A stretch of DNA of 64,000 nt from Ramlibacter sp. (GTDB taxonomy: Bacteria > Pseudomonadota > Gammaproteobacteria > Burkholderiales > Burkholderiaceae_C): NCBI GenBank assembly GCA_021323335.1, contig JAJTCN010000008.1, forward strand, positions 21,417 to 85,416. The letters are read 5' to 3'. Made by a program: the position numbers and the translations under genes. Positions 52,048 to 60,914 of this stretch are shown here, one piece after another; positions within the stretch are counted from its first letter, which is position 1, and every line of letters starts with the position of its first letter. Below the pieces are notes generated by a model. The model was not told the origin of the DNA, made no database searches, and was given only the letters and a program-made list of their open reading frames with translations.

Positions 52048-55000
52048 ATGCGAAGCCAACTGCGAAGTACCGCGGCCACCCGCTGCCGTGGCCTGCTCTG
52101 GTCCCTGCTGCTGCTGGCGGCACCGTGGGCCCACGCCGAGGACATCGACATCTTCATGGCCAGCATGTCGGCAGGCGCGGCGGTCCAGCCGAACCTGCTG
52201 ATCATGGTGGACAACTCGTCCAACTGGTCTCGCGCGTCGCAGAAATGGCCGGACAACGCCGGCAAGCAGGGCGCTGCCGAGATCCAGGCCCTGCAGAACG
52301 TGCTGAACGCCGGCACCGTGCCGGCCAACATGGGCTTTGCCGGCTTCACCGGCAGCGGCAGCTCGGTGGGGGGCTACATCCGCTTCGGCATCCGGGACAT
52401 GCGGACCGCGGCCAACAAGACCGCGCTGAACAACATCTTCAACCACGTCAAGGCCAACGTCGAGAGCAGCGCCGAGAAGGTCAACGACAACGGCGAGACC
52501 GCGGCCATGTACGAGGCCTGGAAGTACTTCAACAGCATGCCGGTCTACCGCGGCCGGCTCGTCTCCGGCAACGACCCGGCGAGCAACGTCGATGCATCGG
52601 GCAACCTCGGCAATCCTTCCAGCAAGAAGCCGACCGCCTACGGGCAAGGGCTCACCAGCGGGTTCGCGCTGGATCCGGGGAACGCCGGCATGTATGCGGG
52701 GCCGACGGCCGCATCCTGCGGCCGCAACTACCTGATCTTCATCGTCAACAACGCGAACGGCAGCGTGCCCGAAGGCAGCCAGTCCTACGAGGGCAACAGC
52801 GCGGGTACCCCGTTGCCCCTGCTGCCCGGGGTCAACGGCACGAGCTGGACCGACGAATGGGCGCGCTTCCTCTACCAGTCGGGCATCAGCGTCTACATCC
52901 TGGACGCGTACAACGCGCAGCAGAACGTGTCGCATTCGCGGGTGCTCCAGCGGGCCGCCACGGTCGGCGGCGGCAAGTACTACGCGGTCAAGAACCAGAG
53001 CGAGATCGAGGCGGCGATCAAGCAGATCTTCGCGGAAATCAACGCCGTGAGCAGCACCTTCGCCAGCGCAAGCCTGCCGATCAGCGCCACCAACCGTTCG
53101 CAGAACCTGAACCAGGTCTTCATCGGGATGTTCCGCCCCGACGGCGAGGCCGAGCCGCGGTGGATGGGCAACCTGAAGCGGTACCAGCTGGCGCAGAGCC
53201 AGTCGGGCGTGGACCTGGCGGACTCGCTGGGCGCGAACGCACTGAACCTGCAGACCGGCTTCGTGACCGCGTGCGCGGCGAGCTTCTGGACCACCGACTC
53301 CGGCAGCTACTGGTCCGATGTCTACGGCAACGCGATCACGCGCACCGGCTGCACCGTGTTTCCCGCCGTCAACGGCGTGACCGGCAGCGAGTGGTCCGAC
53401 GTGTCGGATGGACCGGTGGTGGAAAAGGGCGGTGTCGCGGAAGTGCTGCGCAAGGGCAACTCTCCCCCCTCGACCAACACCCTGCCCACCTGGGCCGTGA
53501 ACCGCGACATCTATACCGTCTCCGGCACGACGGCGAGCCGGCTGGAGCCGGTCAGCAGCACCAACACGGGGTGGGACGCGACGCTTCTCAACTGGGTGCG
53601 CGGATATGACGATGCGACGGCGGTCACGGTCGATGGCGTGACCTCCAGGCCATGGTCCGAGTTCACCAACACCAGCAGCAGCGCGCGGACGCGGCCGTCC
53701 ATCCATGGCGACGTGATCCACTCGCGTCCCCTGCCGGTGAACTACGGCAACGGCGTGACGGTCTTCTACGGCTCCAACGACGGCATGCTCCGCGCCGTGG
53801 ACGCCAATACCGGCAGGGAGCGCTGGGCCTTCGTCGCTCCCGAGCACATGAGCAAGTTCCAGCGCCTGCACGACAACCGCCCGCTGGTGAACTACCCGAA
53901 CGTCGATGCGTCGCTGAACCCGAAGCCGCGGGACTACTTCTTCGACGGCTCCATCGGCCTGTTCCAGAAGGCCGACAACTCCAAGGTGTGGGTGTTCGTT
54001 TCCCAGCGCCGGGGCGGCCGGATGCTGTACGCCTTCGACGTGACGAACCCGGATGCGCCCAAGCTGAAGTGGCGCGTCGGCTGCCCCAACCAGGGCGACG
54101 ATACCGGCTGCACCCCGGGCTTCGAGAAGATGGGGCAGACCTGGTCGATCCCGAACGTCGCGTTCCTGAAGGGCTACTCCACCAGCACGCCCGTCATCGT
54201 CACCGGCGGCGGCTACGACCGCTGCGACGATGCGAACAGCAGCACGACCGATTGCGGCAGCAGCCGCAAGGGCGGCGCGGTGTTCGTGATCGACGCGGAC
54301 ACCGGGGCGCGCGTGGCCATGTTCGAGACCCCCAACGGCAGCGTGACCGCCGACGTGGCGCTGGCCGACGTCAACGGCGACGGCTCGGTGGACTTCGGCT
54401 ATGCGGCCACCACCAACGGCGACATCTGGCGGGCCGACTTTTCCGACAGCGCCGTGGCCCCGGCAGCGGTCTCCGAATGGGGGATCCGCCGCGTGGCCTA
54501 CACCGCGGGCGCCGGCCGCAAGTTCCTGTACCCCCCGGCCCTGCTGAACTCCGGCGGCAAGATGTACGTGGCGCTGGGTTCGGGCGATCGGGAGCACCCG
54601 CTCGACGTGCATTACCCGTATGCCGGCCCGGTGGTGAACCGGTTCTACACGCTGCTCGACGATCTCACCGTCAGGCCGGACTCGACGACGCCGGCCGTGG
54701 CGATGGACACGGATCCGGGCATGCGGAACTACAGCGATGCCTCCGCCGCCCTCTGCAACGTGACGGGCGTGACACCGGGCTCCGGCTTGAAGGGTTGGTT
54801 CCTCGACCTGGCGGGGCGCGGTGAACAGACCGTCACGTCGGCGATGATCGCCGCGGGCATGGTCACCTTCAGCACCAACCGGGCCACGCCGGCGTCCGTC
54901 AACGCCTGCAGCAATCCGCTGGGGGAAGCGCGCGGCTACTGGGTCAACCTCCTCAATGCCAGCGGTGGCATCGGCGTGGGCAACGCCACCTGTGGCGGGG

Positions 55001-55206
55001 ATCGCTCCTCGGTCTTCGTCGGCGGCGGCCTCATGCCCTCGCCCACGCTGGCGTCGGTGATGATCAACGGGAAGGTCGAGACCGTGGTGATCGGCGCGGC
55101 GCAGCGCAGCGGCGGCTCCAGCTCCGGCATCGCCCCGCAGCAGCTCAAGCCGGTGATCAGCTCCAAGCGCAAGACGATCTACTGGCGGTCCACCGGCTCG
55201 GACTGA
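52048..55206 (+). CDS. pilY1: PilY1-type pilus tip adhesin and assembly factor
   Basis: A 1052-residue secreted protein with a signal peptide ending AHAED. Residues about 48-330 form a VWA-like region whose MIDAS start is VDNSSNWS, a degenerate version of DxSxS. From about 560 a beta-propeller domain follows (HSRPLPVNYGNG, FYGSNDGMLRAVDANTG) with a calcium-binding loop DVNGDGSVD at residues 774-782, the site whose occupancy controls pilus retraction in Pseudomonas PilY1. It is the last gene of the minor pilin operon and ends before a strong terminator. Confidence 0.92.
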   Translation: MRSQLRSTAATRCRGLLWSLLLLAAPWAHAEDIDIFMASMSAGAAVQPNLLIMVDNSSNWSRASQKWPDNAGKQGAAEIQALQNVLNAGTVPANMGFAGFTGSGSSVGGYIRFGIRDMRTAANKTALNNIFNHVKANVESSAEKVNDNGETAAMYEAWKYFNSMPVYRGRLVSGNDPASNVDASGNLGNPSSKKPTAYGQGLTSGFALDPGNAGMYAGPTAASCGRNYLIFIVNNANGSVPEGSQSYEGNSAGTPLPLLPGVNGTSWTDEWARFLYQSGISVYILDAYNAQQNVSHSRVLQRAATVGGGKYYAVKNQSEIEAAIKQIFAEINAVSSTFASASLPISATNRSQNLNQVFIGMFRPDGEAEPRWMGNLKRYQLAQSQSGVDLADSLGANALNLQTGFVTACAASFWTTDSGSYWSDVYGNAITRTGCTVFPAVNGVTGSEWSDVSDGPVVEKGGVAEVLRKGNSPPSTNTLPTWAVNRDIYTVSGTTASRLEPVSSTNTGWDATLLNWVRGYDDATAVTVDGVTSRPWSEFTNTSSSARTRPSIHGDVIHSRPLPVNYGNGVTVFYGSNDGMLRAVDANTGRERWAFVAPEHMSKFQRLHDNRPLVNYPNVDASLNPKPRDYFFDGSIGLFQKADNSKVWVFVSQRRGGRMLYAFDVTNPDAPKLKWRVGCPNQGDDTGCTPGFEKMGQTWSIPNVAFLKGYSTSTPVIVTGGGYDRCDDANSSTTDCGSSRKGGAVFVIDADTGARVAMFETPNGSVTADVALADVNGDGSVDFGYAATTNGDIWRADFSDSAVAPAAVSEWGIRRVAYTAGAGRKFLYPPALLNSGGKMYVALGSGDREHPLDVHYPYAGPVVNRFYTLLDDLTVRPDSTTPAVAMDTDPGMRNYSDASAALCNVTGVTPGSGLKGWFLDLAGRGEQTVTSAMIAAGMVTFSTNRATPASVNACSNPLGEARGYWVNLLNASGGIGVGNATCGGDRSSVFVGGGLMPSPTLASVMINGKVETVVIGAAQRSGGSSSGIAPQQLKPVISSKRKTIYWRSTGSD

Positions 55207-55219
55207 CTGCAGGTCGCAA

Positions 55220-55251
55220 GAGGCGCTCCCCTCAGGGGCGCCTCTCTTTTT
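55220..55251 (+). terminator. Rho-independent terminator after pilY1
   Basis: GAGGCGC-T-CCCC and GGGG-CGCCTC pair tightly around a short loop and are followed by TCTTTTTC. It lies about 15 bases after the pilY1 stop and closes the pilin operon. Confidence 0.88.
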
Positions 55252-55258
55252 CTTGCGC

Positions 55259-55264
55259 CACAAT
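55259..55264 (+). promoter_or_regulatory. -10 element CACAAT, probable leaderless start of the DUF3422 gene
   Basis: CACAAT ends exactly six bases before the ATG at 55271, matching the arrangement at 5011-5023. No Shine-Dalgarno sequence is present. Confidence 0.42.
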
Positions 55265-55270
55265 CCCCGC

Positions 55271-56554
55271 ATGGCCCAGCCCTCCGCCCACCCGCAACGG
55301 GTGGCGCTGCACAACGAGATTCACGCCCGCCCGCCCGAAGCGATGGCCGCGCCGCTGGCGCTGTCGCACATCGTCATGGTGGCCGATGCCGCCCAGCGCG
55401 AAGCGTCGCGCGCCCACCTCGCGGCCCTGCTGCGCGACCACCACTTGCCGCAGCCGGATGCGCACGGCACGCACGTGCGGCTGGAGGTGGGCGGCTTTCG
55501 CATCCGCTGGGAACTGCACACCGAGTTCGTCTCCTGGACGTTCTCGCGCCCGTTCGAGGCCGCCGGCTTCGGCGAGCAGGAGCCCGTCACCGCGGTCCAG
55601 GCGGTGCCGCAGGACTGGCTGGCGGCGCTGCCGGGGCAATGCCTCGCGGCGCTGCACCTGTGGGTGCTGCCGACCCGCGAGCCGGCGCAGTCCGCGCTGA
55701 CGCGCCAGCTGCTGCGCGAGGACTCGCTGGTCGGCTCCACGGTCGCCCACGGACAGGGCGCCGTCTTCACCGACTTCGCCATCCATGCCGACGGCTACTC
55801 GCGCATGGTGCTGCAGGCCGATGGGCTGCCCCCCAGGCGCCTCGGTCGGCTGGTGCAGCGGCTGCTGGAGATCGACACCTACCGCATGGCCGCCTTGCTG
55901 GGCCTGCCGGCCGCGCGCGAATCGTCCGCGCTGCTGGGCGTGGCCGAGATCGAGCTGGCCTCGCTGGCGGAGTCGATCCGGCTGGCCGGGCGGCACGAGG
56001 AGCCGCAGCTGCTGGACCGCCTGACGCGCCTGGCCGGCCAGGTGGAAAGCCACTACGCGGCCACGCATGCCCGCTTCTCCGCCAGCGCAGCGTACTTCGA
56101 GCTGGTGGACGGCCGGCTGCAGGACATCGCCGAAGCGAAGCTGGGCGGGCTGCAGACGCTGGGCGAGTTCATCGAGCGGCGCCTGTCGCCGGCGCGCTCC
56201 ACCTGCGCCTGGGCGGTGCGGCGGCAGGACGCGCTGTCGCAGCGCGTCTCGCGCATCAGCAACCTGCTGCGCACGCGGGTGGAGATCGAGCAGCAGCAAA
56301 GCAGCCAGGCCCTGCTGGTGACGATGAACCGGCGGCAGGACCTGCAGTTGAAGTTGCAGGCGACGGTCGAAGGCCTGTCGGTCGCCGCGATCACCTATTA
56401 CATCGTGGGGCTGGTGAGCTACCTGGCCAAGGGCGCGCACGCGCTCGGCTGGCCGTTCAGCGCCGAGAGCACCGCGGCCTGCGCGATCCCCATCGTGGCG
56501 CTCGCCGTCTGGCTGTCGCTGCGCCGGCTGCACGCGCGGCTGCGGGGCGGCTGA
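55271..56554 (+). CDS. DUF3422 family membrane-anchored protein
   Basis: A 427-residue protein. It begins HPQRVALHNEIHARPPEAM, the DUF3422 signature, and has FRIRWELHTEFVSWTF, a helical middle with HYAATHARFSASAAYFELVDGRL, and two C-terminal membrane helices from about residue 370 (SVAAITYYIVGLVSYLAKG and AACAIPIVALAVWLSLRR). The overall layout resembles CorA-like proteins: a cytoplasmic domain, then two helices at the end. The function is unknown. It starts without a ribosome-binding site and its stop shares a base with the EamA gene start. Confidence 0.88.
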   Translation: MAQPSAHPQRVALHNEIHARPPEAMAAPLALSHIVMVADAAQREASRAHLAALLRDHHLPQPDAHGTHVRLEVGGFRIRWELHTEFVSWTFSRPFEAAGFGEQEPVTAVQAVPQDWLAALPGQCLAALHLWVLPTREPAQSALTRQLLREDSLVGSTVAHGQGAVFTDFAIHADGYSRMVLQADGLPPRRLGRLVQRLLEIDTYRMAALLGLPAARESSALLGVAEIELASLAESIRLAGRHEEPQLLDRLTRLAGQVESHYAATHARFSASAAYFELVDGRLQDIAEAKLGGLQTLGEFIERRLSPARSTCAWAVRRQDALSQRVSRISNLLRTRVEIEQQQSSQALLVTMNRRQDLQLKLQATVEGLSVAAITYYIVGLVSYLAKGAHALGWPFSAESTAACAIPIVALAVWLSLRRLHARLRGG

Positions 56555-57450
56555 TGCCCGGCGCCGGGGACCAGCGCGGCACGGGCCTGCTGCTGGCGGT
56601 CGGCGGCGCCATCGCCTTCAGCGGCAAGGCGATCCTGGTCAAGCTCTCGTACCGCTACGGCGTGGATGCGGTCACGCTGATCATGTTCCGCATGCTGTTC
56701 GCGCTGCCGATCTTCGCCGCCATGGCGTGGTGGGCCGGGCGCGGCCAGCCGCCGCTGTCCGGACGCGACTGGGTGGCCGTCACGGGCCTGGGTTTCAGCG
56801 GCTACTACCTGGCGAGCTTCCTCGACTTCCTGGGCCTGCAATACATCTCCGCCTCGCTGGAGCGCCTGATCGTCTACCTCACCCCGACGCTGGTGCTGCT
56901 GCTCGGATGGCTCCTGTACCGCCGCCCGTGGACGCGCGCGCAGCTGGCCGGCATGGCCGTGAGCTACGTCGGCGTGCTGCTGGTGTTCGGCCAGGAGCTG
57001 AAGCTGGAAGGCGCCAACGTTCCGTTGGGCGCCTTGCTGGTGTTCCTCAGCACCATCAGCTATGCCCTGTACATGGTGTACAGCGCGCAGGTGGTGCGCC
57101 GGCTCGGCTCGCTGCGGCTGGTGGGGCTGGCCACCAGCGTGGCCTGCCTGTTGTGCGTGGCGCAGTTCGTCGTGCTCCGGCCGATGTCCGCTGCCTTGGC
57201 GGTGGCGCCGGAGGTGATCTGGCTGTCGATGATCAACGCCGTGCTCGGCACGGCGGTGCCGGTGCTGCTGGTGATGATGGCGATCGAGCGCGTCGGCGCC
57301 GCCGCGACCTCCCTTGCCGGCATGGTGGGGCCGCTGTCGACCATCTTCCTGGGCGTGTGGCTGCTGGGCGAGCCCTTCACCGCGTGGCTGGCGGCGGGGA
57401 CGGTGCTGGTGATCGCGGGGATTTTCGTGTTCACGCGCAGCGGGCGGTGA
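56554..57450 (+). CDS. EamA/DMT-family transporter
   Basis: A 298-residue membrane protein with ten predicted helices in two EamA repeats (GLLLAVGGAIAFSGKAILVKLSY, and later LLVFLSTISYALYMVYS). Conserved family stretches are YISASLERLIVYLTPTLVLLLGWLLY and SLAGMVGPLSTIFLGVWLLGEPF. It is likely an exporter of small metabolites in the inner membrane. It starts on the stop of the DUF3422 gene (TGATG), so the two are coupled. Confidence 0.88.
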   Translation: MPGAGDQRGTGLLLAVGGAIAFSGKAILVKLSYRYGVDAVTLIMFRMLFALPIFAAMAWWAGRGQPPLSGRDWVAVTGLGFSGYYLASFLDFLGLQYISASLERLIVYLTPTLVLLLGWLLYRRPWTRAQLAGMAVSYVGVLLVFGQELKLEGANVPLGALLVFLSTISYALYMVYSAQVVRRLGSLRLVGLATSVACLLCVAQFVVLRPMSAALAVAPEVIWLSMINAVLGTAVPVLLVMMAIERVGAAATSLAGMVGPLSTIFLGVWLLGEPFTAWLAAGTVLVIAGIFVFTRSGR

Positions 57451-57467
57451 CGGCGGCGGCACGCTGG

Positions 57468-57578
57468 ATCACCGGGGTTCGGCTGCGCGCTCACCGCCGG
57501 CCTACGCGCTTACCCCGGCCTACGTCGAATTGGCGGTCCTTGTAGGCCGGTGGTGAGCGCGAAGCCGAACCCCGGTGT
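57468..57578. repeat. Family B repeats between convergent genes
   Basis: A minus-strand full copy is at 57468-57505, a minus-strand partial copy (head and arm only) at 57508-57523, and a plus-strand full copy at 57542-57578. The full copies are head-to-head with GTAG inward. They fill the gap between the EamA gene and the M48 protease gene. The sequence agrees with the copies beside the RAYT gene. Confidence 0.88.
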
Positions 57579-58477
57579 CACCGCATCCGCACCCTCTGAG
57601 AAATCGCCACCGACGGCTTGCCCGTGTGCGCGTCGAGCCGGTTGCCCATCGCCACTTCCAGCAGCTCCAGCCGTTGCTGCGCCGGCGGATGCGTGCTGAG
57701 CGTCAGCGAGAACAGCGGGTTCTCCGGCGTGGCGGTGCGCAACTGCTGCAGCACCGCCGGCAAGCCGTACGGATCGAAGCCCGCGCGCGCCGCGAGCGCC
57801 ACGCCCTGGCGGTCCGACTCGAATTCATCCGACTGGTCGAGGCCGCTGGAATAGAGGTTCTTGCCCAGCGCCAGCATCTGCGCGGAGATCGCGCCGCCGA
57901 CGTTGTTGCGCAGCTGCGAGGCGATCAGCTGCGTCGCCAGCCCGGAGCGCGCCTTGGCCGACAGCGCCCGCAGGTGGTGCTTCTCGGTCACGTGGGTGAT
58001 CTCGTGCGCCAGGATGCCGGCGAGTTCGGCCTCGTCCACGCTGTCCACCAGCCCCTTGGTGACGAAGATGTAGCCGCCCGGCGCGGCAAAGGCATTGAAG
58101 CCGGGATCGTCGAGCACGCCGAAGGTCCACGGCAGGTGCGGCCGGGCCGACTGCAGCGAGATCCAGCGCCCGAGGCGGTTCACGTAGCGCTGCAGCGCGG
58201 CGTCCGGGTGCAGCGGCTTGCTGCCCAGCAGCACGGCCGCGAGCTGCCGGCCGATCTCGATTTCCTTCGGCTCGTCGATGGACTCCACCGACTGCTGCAG
58301 CAGCTTGAACACGTCGCCGCTGTCCGCGGCGGCGGGCCCGGCGGACGTCACGCCGGGGATGCCGATGTTGCCCGGCAGTTGCCGCAGGAGGTTGCCGAAC
58401 TGCGCCTGTGCCGGGGCCGCAAAGGCGATGCAGGCCGCGCAGGCGGCGGTTTGCAGGAGCGAGGCAGGAGTCTTCAT
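57578..58477 (-). CDS. M48-family metalloprotease, periplasmic (BepA/LoiP-like)
   Basis: A 299-residue exported protease. A signal peptide (ending AQAQF) is followed by a zinc-protease domain with ILAHEITHVTEKHH, the HExxH motif, and a third ligand glutamate in DEFESDRQG. PGGYIFVTKGLV upstream of it is a conserved family stretch. It lacks the TPR domain of BepA, so it is closer to LoiP/YggG-type proteases. It probably degrades misfolded outer-membrane proteins. Its ATG overlaps the stop of the SH3-domain gene. Confidence 0.9.
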   Translation of the reverse strand: MKTPASLLQTAACAACIAFAAPAQAQFGNLLRQLPGNIGIPGVTSAGPAAADSGDVFKLLQQSVESIDEPKEIEIGRQLAAVLLGSKPLHPDAALQRYVNRLGRWISLQSARPHLPWTFGVLDDPGFNAFAAPGGYIFVTKGLVDSVDEAELAGILAHEITHVTEKHHLRALSAKARSGLATQLIASQLRNNVGGAISAQMLALGKNLYSSGLDQSDEFESDRQGVALAARAGFDPYGLPAVLQQLRTATPENPLFSLTLSTHPPAQQRLELLEVAMGNRLDAHTGKPSVAISQRVRMR

Positions 58478-59052
58478 GGCGCGACCTGTTGCGGGCCCGG
58501 AGTGCCGCCGGGCGAGGCGGTACGGCGTGCCGGCTGGGGCAGCTCGTCGACGGTTGCAGTGCTCAGGGACGCGCCGCGCGCGAAGGTGCGGGCGTCCGCT
58601 TCGCTCTGGCGCAGGCCTTCCATCTGCGTGACGGCGCCCGGGTTGGGCTGGGCGTTGGCCAGGTCCTGCGCGTCCAGGCCGCGGATGCCGGCGGTGCTGC
58701 CGGTCTGGGTCTGCCGGCTGCCGCCGAACAAGCCGGTGACGCTGCGCAGGGCATTGCCCGTGGTGCTGCCGCCTTCCTTGGCCGCACTGGCCGGGCCGAT
58801 GTCGAACAGGTGCACCCAGCCGGTGGCGCCGGCGTCCGTGCGGACCTGCACCCAGGGGCCCTGCCGTTCGGTGGTGCGGGTGACGGCGGCCTGGGCCGGC
58901 AGCGCCGCGATGCTCTTGCCCTTGTCGCCGGGAGCGTCGCGCAGTTCGGTGGCGCGGCGGGTCACGGCGGCCTCCTGGGCGGACGCCGCCGGCGCCAGCC
59001 CGGCGGCAAAGGCGAGCACGCAGAGGGCGTGGAGGAAGACGGTGCGTATCAT
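58474..59052 (-). CDS. Exported SH3-domain protein
   Basis: A 192-residue protein with a signal peptide (TVFLHALCVLAFAAGLAPAASAQE) and one bacterial SH3-like domain at about residues 28-85 (RATELRDAPGDKGKSIAALPAQAAVTRT, WVQVRTDAGATGWVHLFDI). The C-terminal half is low-complexity (Ser/Gly/Gln/Arg). It overlaps the M48 protease gene by an ATGA, so both are made together, and it may bind peptidoglycan and position the protease. The start codon is 32 bases from the divergent SDR gene. Confidence 0.85.
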   Translation of the reverse strand: MIRTVFLHALCVLAFAAGLAPAASAQEAAVTRRATELRDAPGDKGKSIAALPAQAAVTRTTERQGPWVQVRTDAGATGWVHLFDIGPASAAKEGGSTTGNALRSVTGLFGGSRQTQTGSTAGIRGLDAQDLANAQPNPGAVTQMEGLRQSEADARTFARGASLSTATVDELPQPARRTASPGGTPGPQQVAP

Positions 59053-59083
59053 GTGCGGCTCATTCCAAACACGCGGGCATTGT

Positions 59084-59881
59084 ATGAACTTGGGCATTAC
59101 GGGCAAATGGGCGCTGGTCTGCGGCGCGAGCAAGGGTCTGGGCTTCGGCTGCGCGCAGGCGCTGGCGCGCGAAGGCGCCCATGTGGTGATCGTGGCACGA
59201 ACGGCCGAGGCATTGCAGGCGGCCGCCGAGCGGCTGCGGGCCGACCCGGAAGTGCCGAAGGGCACGCAGGTCGAGCCGATCGCGGCCGACATCACCACGC
59301 CGGAAGGGCGCGCGAAGGTGTTCGCCTTCCGCAAGGACTTCGACATCGTCGTCACCAACGCGGGCGGCCCGCCGCCCGGCGACTTCCGGGACTGGGACCG
59401 CGACGCCTGGATCAAGGCGGTGGACGCCAACATGCTGACCCCCATCGAGCTGATCAAGGCCACGGTGGACGGCATGGCGGCGCGCGGCTTCGGGCGGATC
59501 GTCAACATCACGTCCAGTTCGGTGAAGGCGCCGATCGACATCCTGGGCCTGTCCAACGGCGCGCGCAGCGGCCTGACCGGCTTCGTGGCGGGCGTGGCGC
59601 GCACCAGCAAGCTGGCGTCGGCCAACGTGACCATCAACAACCTCCTGCCCGGCTCGTTCGACACCGACCGCATCAAGGCCACCATGGAAGGCTCGGCCAA
59701 GAAGACCGGCAAATCGATCGAGGAAGTGCGGCAGGCGCGCCTCAACACGATCCCGGCGAAGCGCCTCGGCACGCCGGATGAGTTCGGCACGGCGTGCGCC
59801 TTCCTGTGCAGCCAGCAGGCCAGCTACATCACCGGCCAGAACGTCCTGATCGACGGCGGCGCTTACCCGGGCAGCTACTGA
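59084..59881 (+). CDS. SDR-family oxidoreductase with atypical active site
   Basis: A 265-residue Rossmann-fold protein: nucleotide site LVCGASKGLGFG, VTNAGGPPPGD for the NNAG motif and the serine segment NITSSSVKAPIDILGLSNGARSGL. The catalytic YxxxK is replaced: an Asn or Ser stands where Tyr is expected and Arg where Lys is expected. Some SDRs annotated as 3-oxoacyl-ACP reductase-like share this change. It ends GQNVLIDGGAYPGSY as usual. It is nine bases before the sugar kinase gene. The substrate is unknown. Confidence 0.85.
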   Translation: MNLGITGKWALVCGASKGLGFGCAQALAREGAHVVIVARTAEALQAAAERLRADPEVPKGTQVEPIAADITTPEGRAKVFAFRKDFDIVVTNAGGPPPGDFRDWDRDAWIKAVDANMLTPIELIKATVDGMAARGFGRIVNITSSSVKAPIDILGLSNGARSGLTGFVAGVARTSKLASANVTINNLLPGSFDTDRIKATMEGSAKKTGKSIEEVRQARLNTIPAKRLGTPDEFGTACAFLCSQQASYITGQNVLIDGGAYPGSY

Positions 59882-59889
59882 GCGCCACG

Positions 59890-60822
59890 GTGGTCGCCGA
59901 CATCCTCGCCCTGGGCGAGCCCATGGTGGAGTTCAACCAGACCGGCGCCGACGGCGGCCGGACCTACCTGCAGGGCTTTGGCGGCGACACGTCGAATGCG
60001 GCCATCGCCGCGGCCCGCCAGGGCGCGAGCGTCGGCTACCTGTCGGCCGTCGGCGACGACGTCTACGGCCGCATGCTGCGCGAATTGTGGACGCGCGAGG
60101 GCGTGGACGATGCGGGCGTGGGCACCGACGCGCTCGGCTTCACCGCCGTCTACTTCGTCAACCATGACGACCAGGGCCATCACTTCAGCTTTTTCCGCAA
60201 GGGCTCGGCGGCCAGCCGCATGCGGCCGCAGGACCTGCCGCTGGAGCGCATCCGCGCGGCCAAGGTGCTGCACCTGTCGGGCATCTCCGCGGCCATTTCC
60301 GACACGGCCTGCGACACCTGCCTGGCCGCCGTCGACACGGCGAAGTCAGCGGGCGTGCGCGTCTCCTTCGACACCAACCTGCGGCTGAAGCTCTGGCCGA
60401 TCGCGCGGGCGCGCGCCGTCATGCGCGAGTTCATCCGGCAGTCGGACATCTGCCTGCCCAGCTACGAGGACATCAGCGCGATCAGCGGCCTCGACGACGC
60501 CGATGCGCTGGCGGACTTCTGCCTCCAGCTCGGCGCGAAGACCGTGGCCCTGAAGCTCGGCGAGCGCGGCGCGCTGCTGGCCGACGGCCAGAAGCGCATT
60601 CGCCTGCAGCCGCACCCGTGCCAGCCGGTGGATGCCACCGGCGCGGGCGACACCTTCGGCGGCGCGCTACTGGCGCGGCTGGTGGCGGGCGACGACCTGG
60701 AGACCGCGGGCCGCTATGCTACGGTGGCGGCTGCCTTGTCTACCGAGGGGTACGGCGCGGTCGAGCCGATCCCGCGCGCCGACGCAGTGCGGGCCGCGAT
60801 GACACGAGGAAGCAAGCCATGA
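59890..60822 (+). CDS. PfkB-family sugar kinase (KdgK-like)
   Basis: A 310-residue kinase. The N-terminus reads VADILALGEPMVEFNQTG; the PfkB motif near the middle is YLQGFGGDTSNAAIAAARQG and the C-terminal signature with the catalytic Asp is VDATGAGDTFGGALLARL. It phosphorylates a sugar acid or sugar; the GEPMVEFN and FNxxF-like features suit 2-keto-3-deoxygluconate kinase, but the substrate is not certain. The start is a GTG at 59890; there is no upstream ATG in frame before the SDR gene end. Confidence 0.85.
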   Translation: MVADILALGEPMVEFNQTGADGGRTYLQGFGGDTSNAAIAAARQGASVGYLSAVGDDVYGRMLRELWTREGVDDAGVGTDALGFTAVYFVNHDDQGHHFSFFRKGSAASRMRPQDLPLERIRAAKVLHLSGISAAISDTACDTCLAAVDTAKSAGVRVSFDTNLRLKLWPIARARAVMREFIRQSDICLPSYEDISAISGLDDADALADFCLQLGAKTVALKLGERGALLADGQKRIRLQPHPCQPVDATGAGDTFGGALLARLVAGDDLETAGRYATVAAALSTEGYGAVEPIPRADAVRAAMTRGSKP

Positions 60823-60857
60823 CGCTGGTTGGGGGGGCGGATGGGTGGACCACGTCG

Positions 60858-60894
60858 GTAGGCCGGCGGTGAGCGCGAAGCCGAACCCCGGTGA
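60858..60894 (+). repeat. Family B repeat at the 3' side of the RAYT gene
   Basis: It reads GTAGGCCGGCGGTGAGCGC and then GAAGCCGAACCCCGGTG. It lies 20 bases from the RAYT stop codon and is a nearly exact copy of those at 57542 and 36620. Confidence 0.9.
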
Positions 60895-60914
60895 TTACGC
60901 GCGGCACCCCCCAT

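Noticed and set aside
57451..57577. Rho-independent terminator between the EamA and M48 genes
   Set aside because: Strong stems are present, but they are family B repeats and lack T runs.
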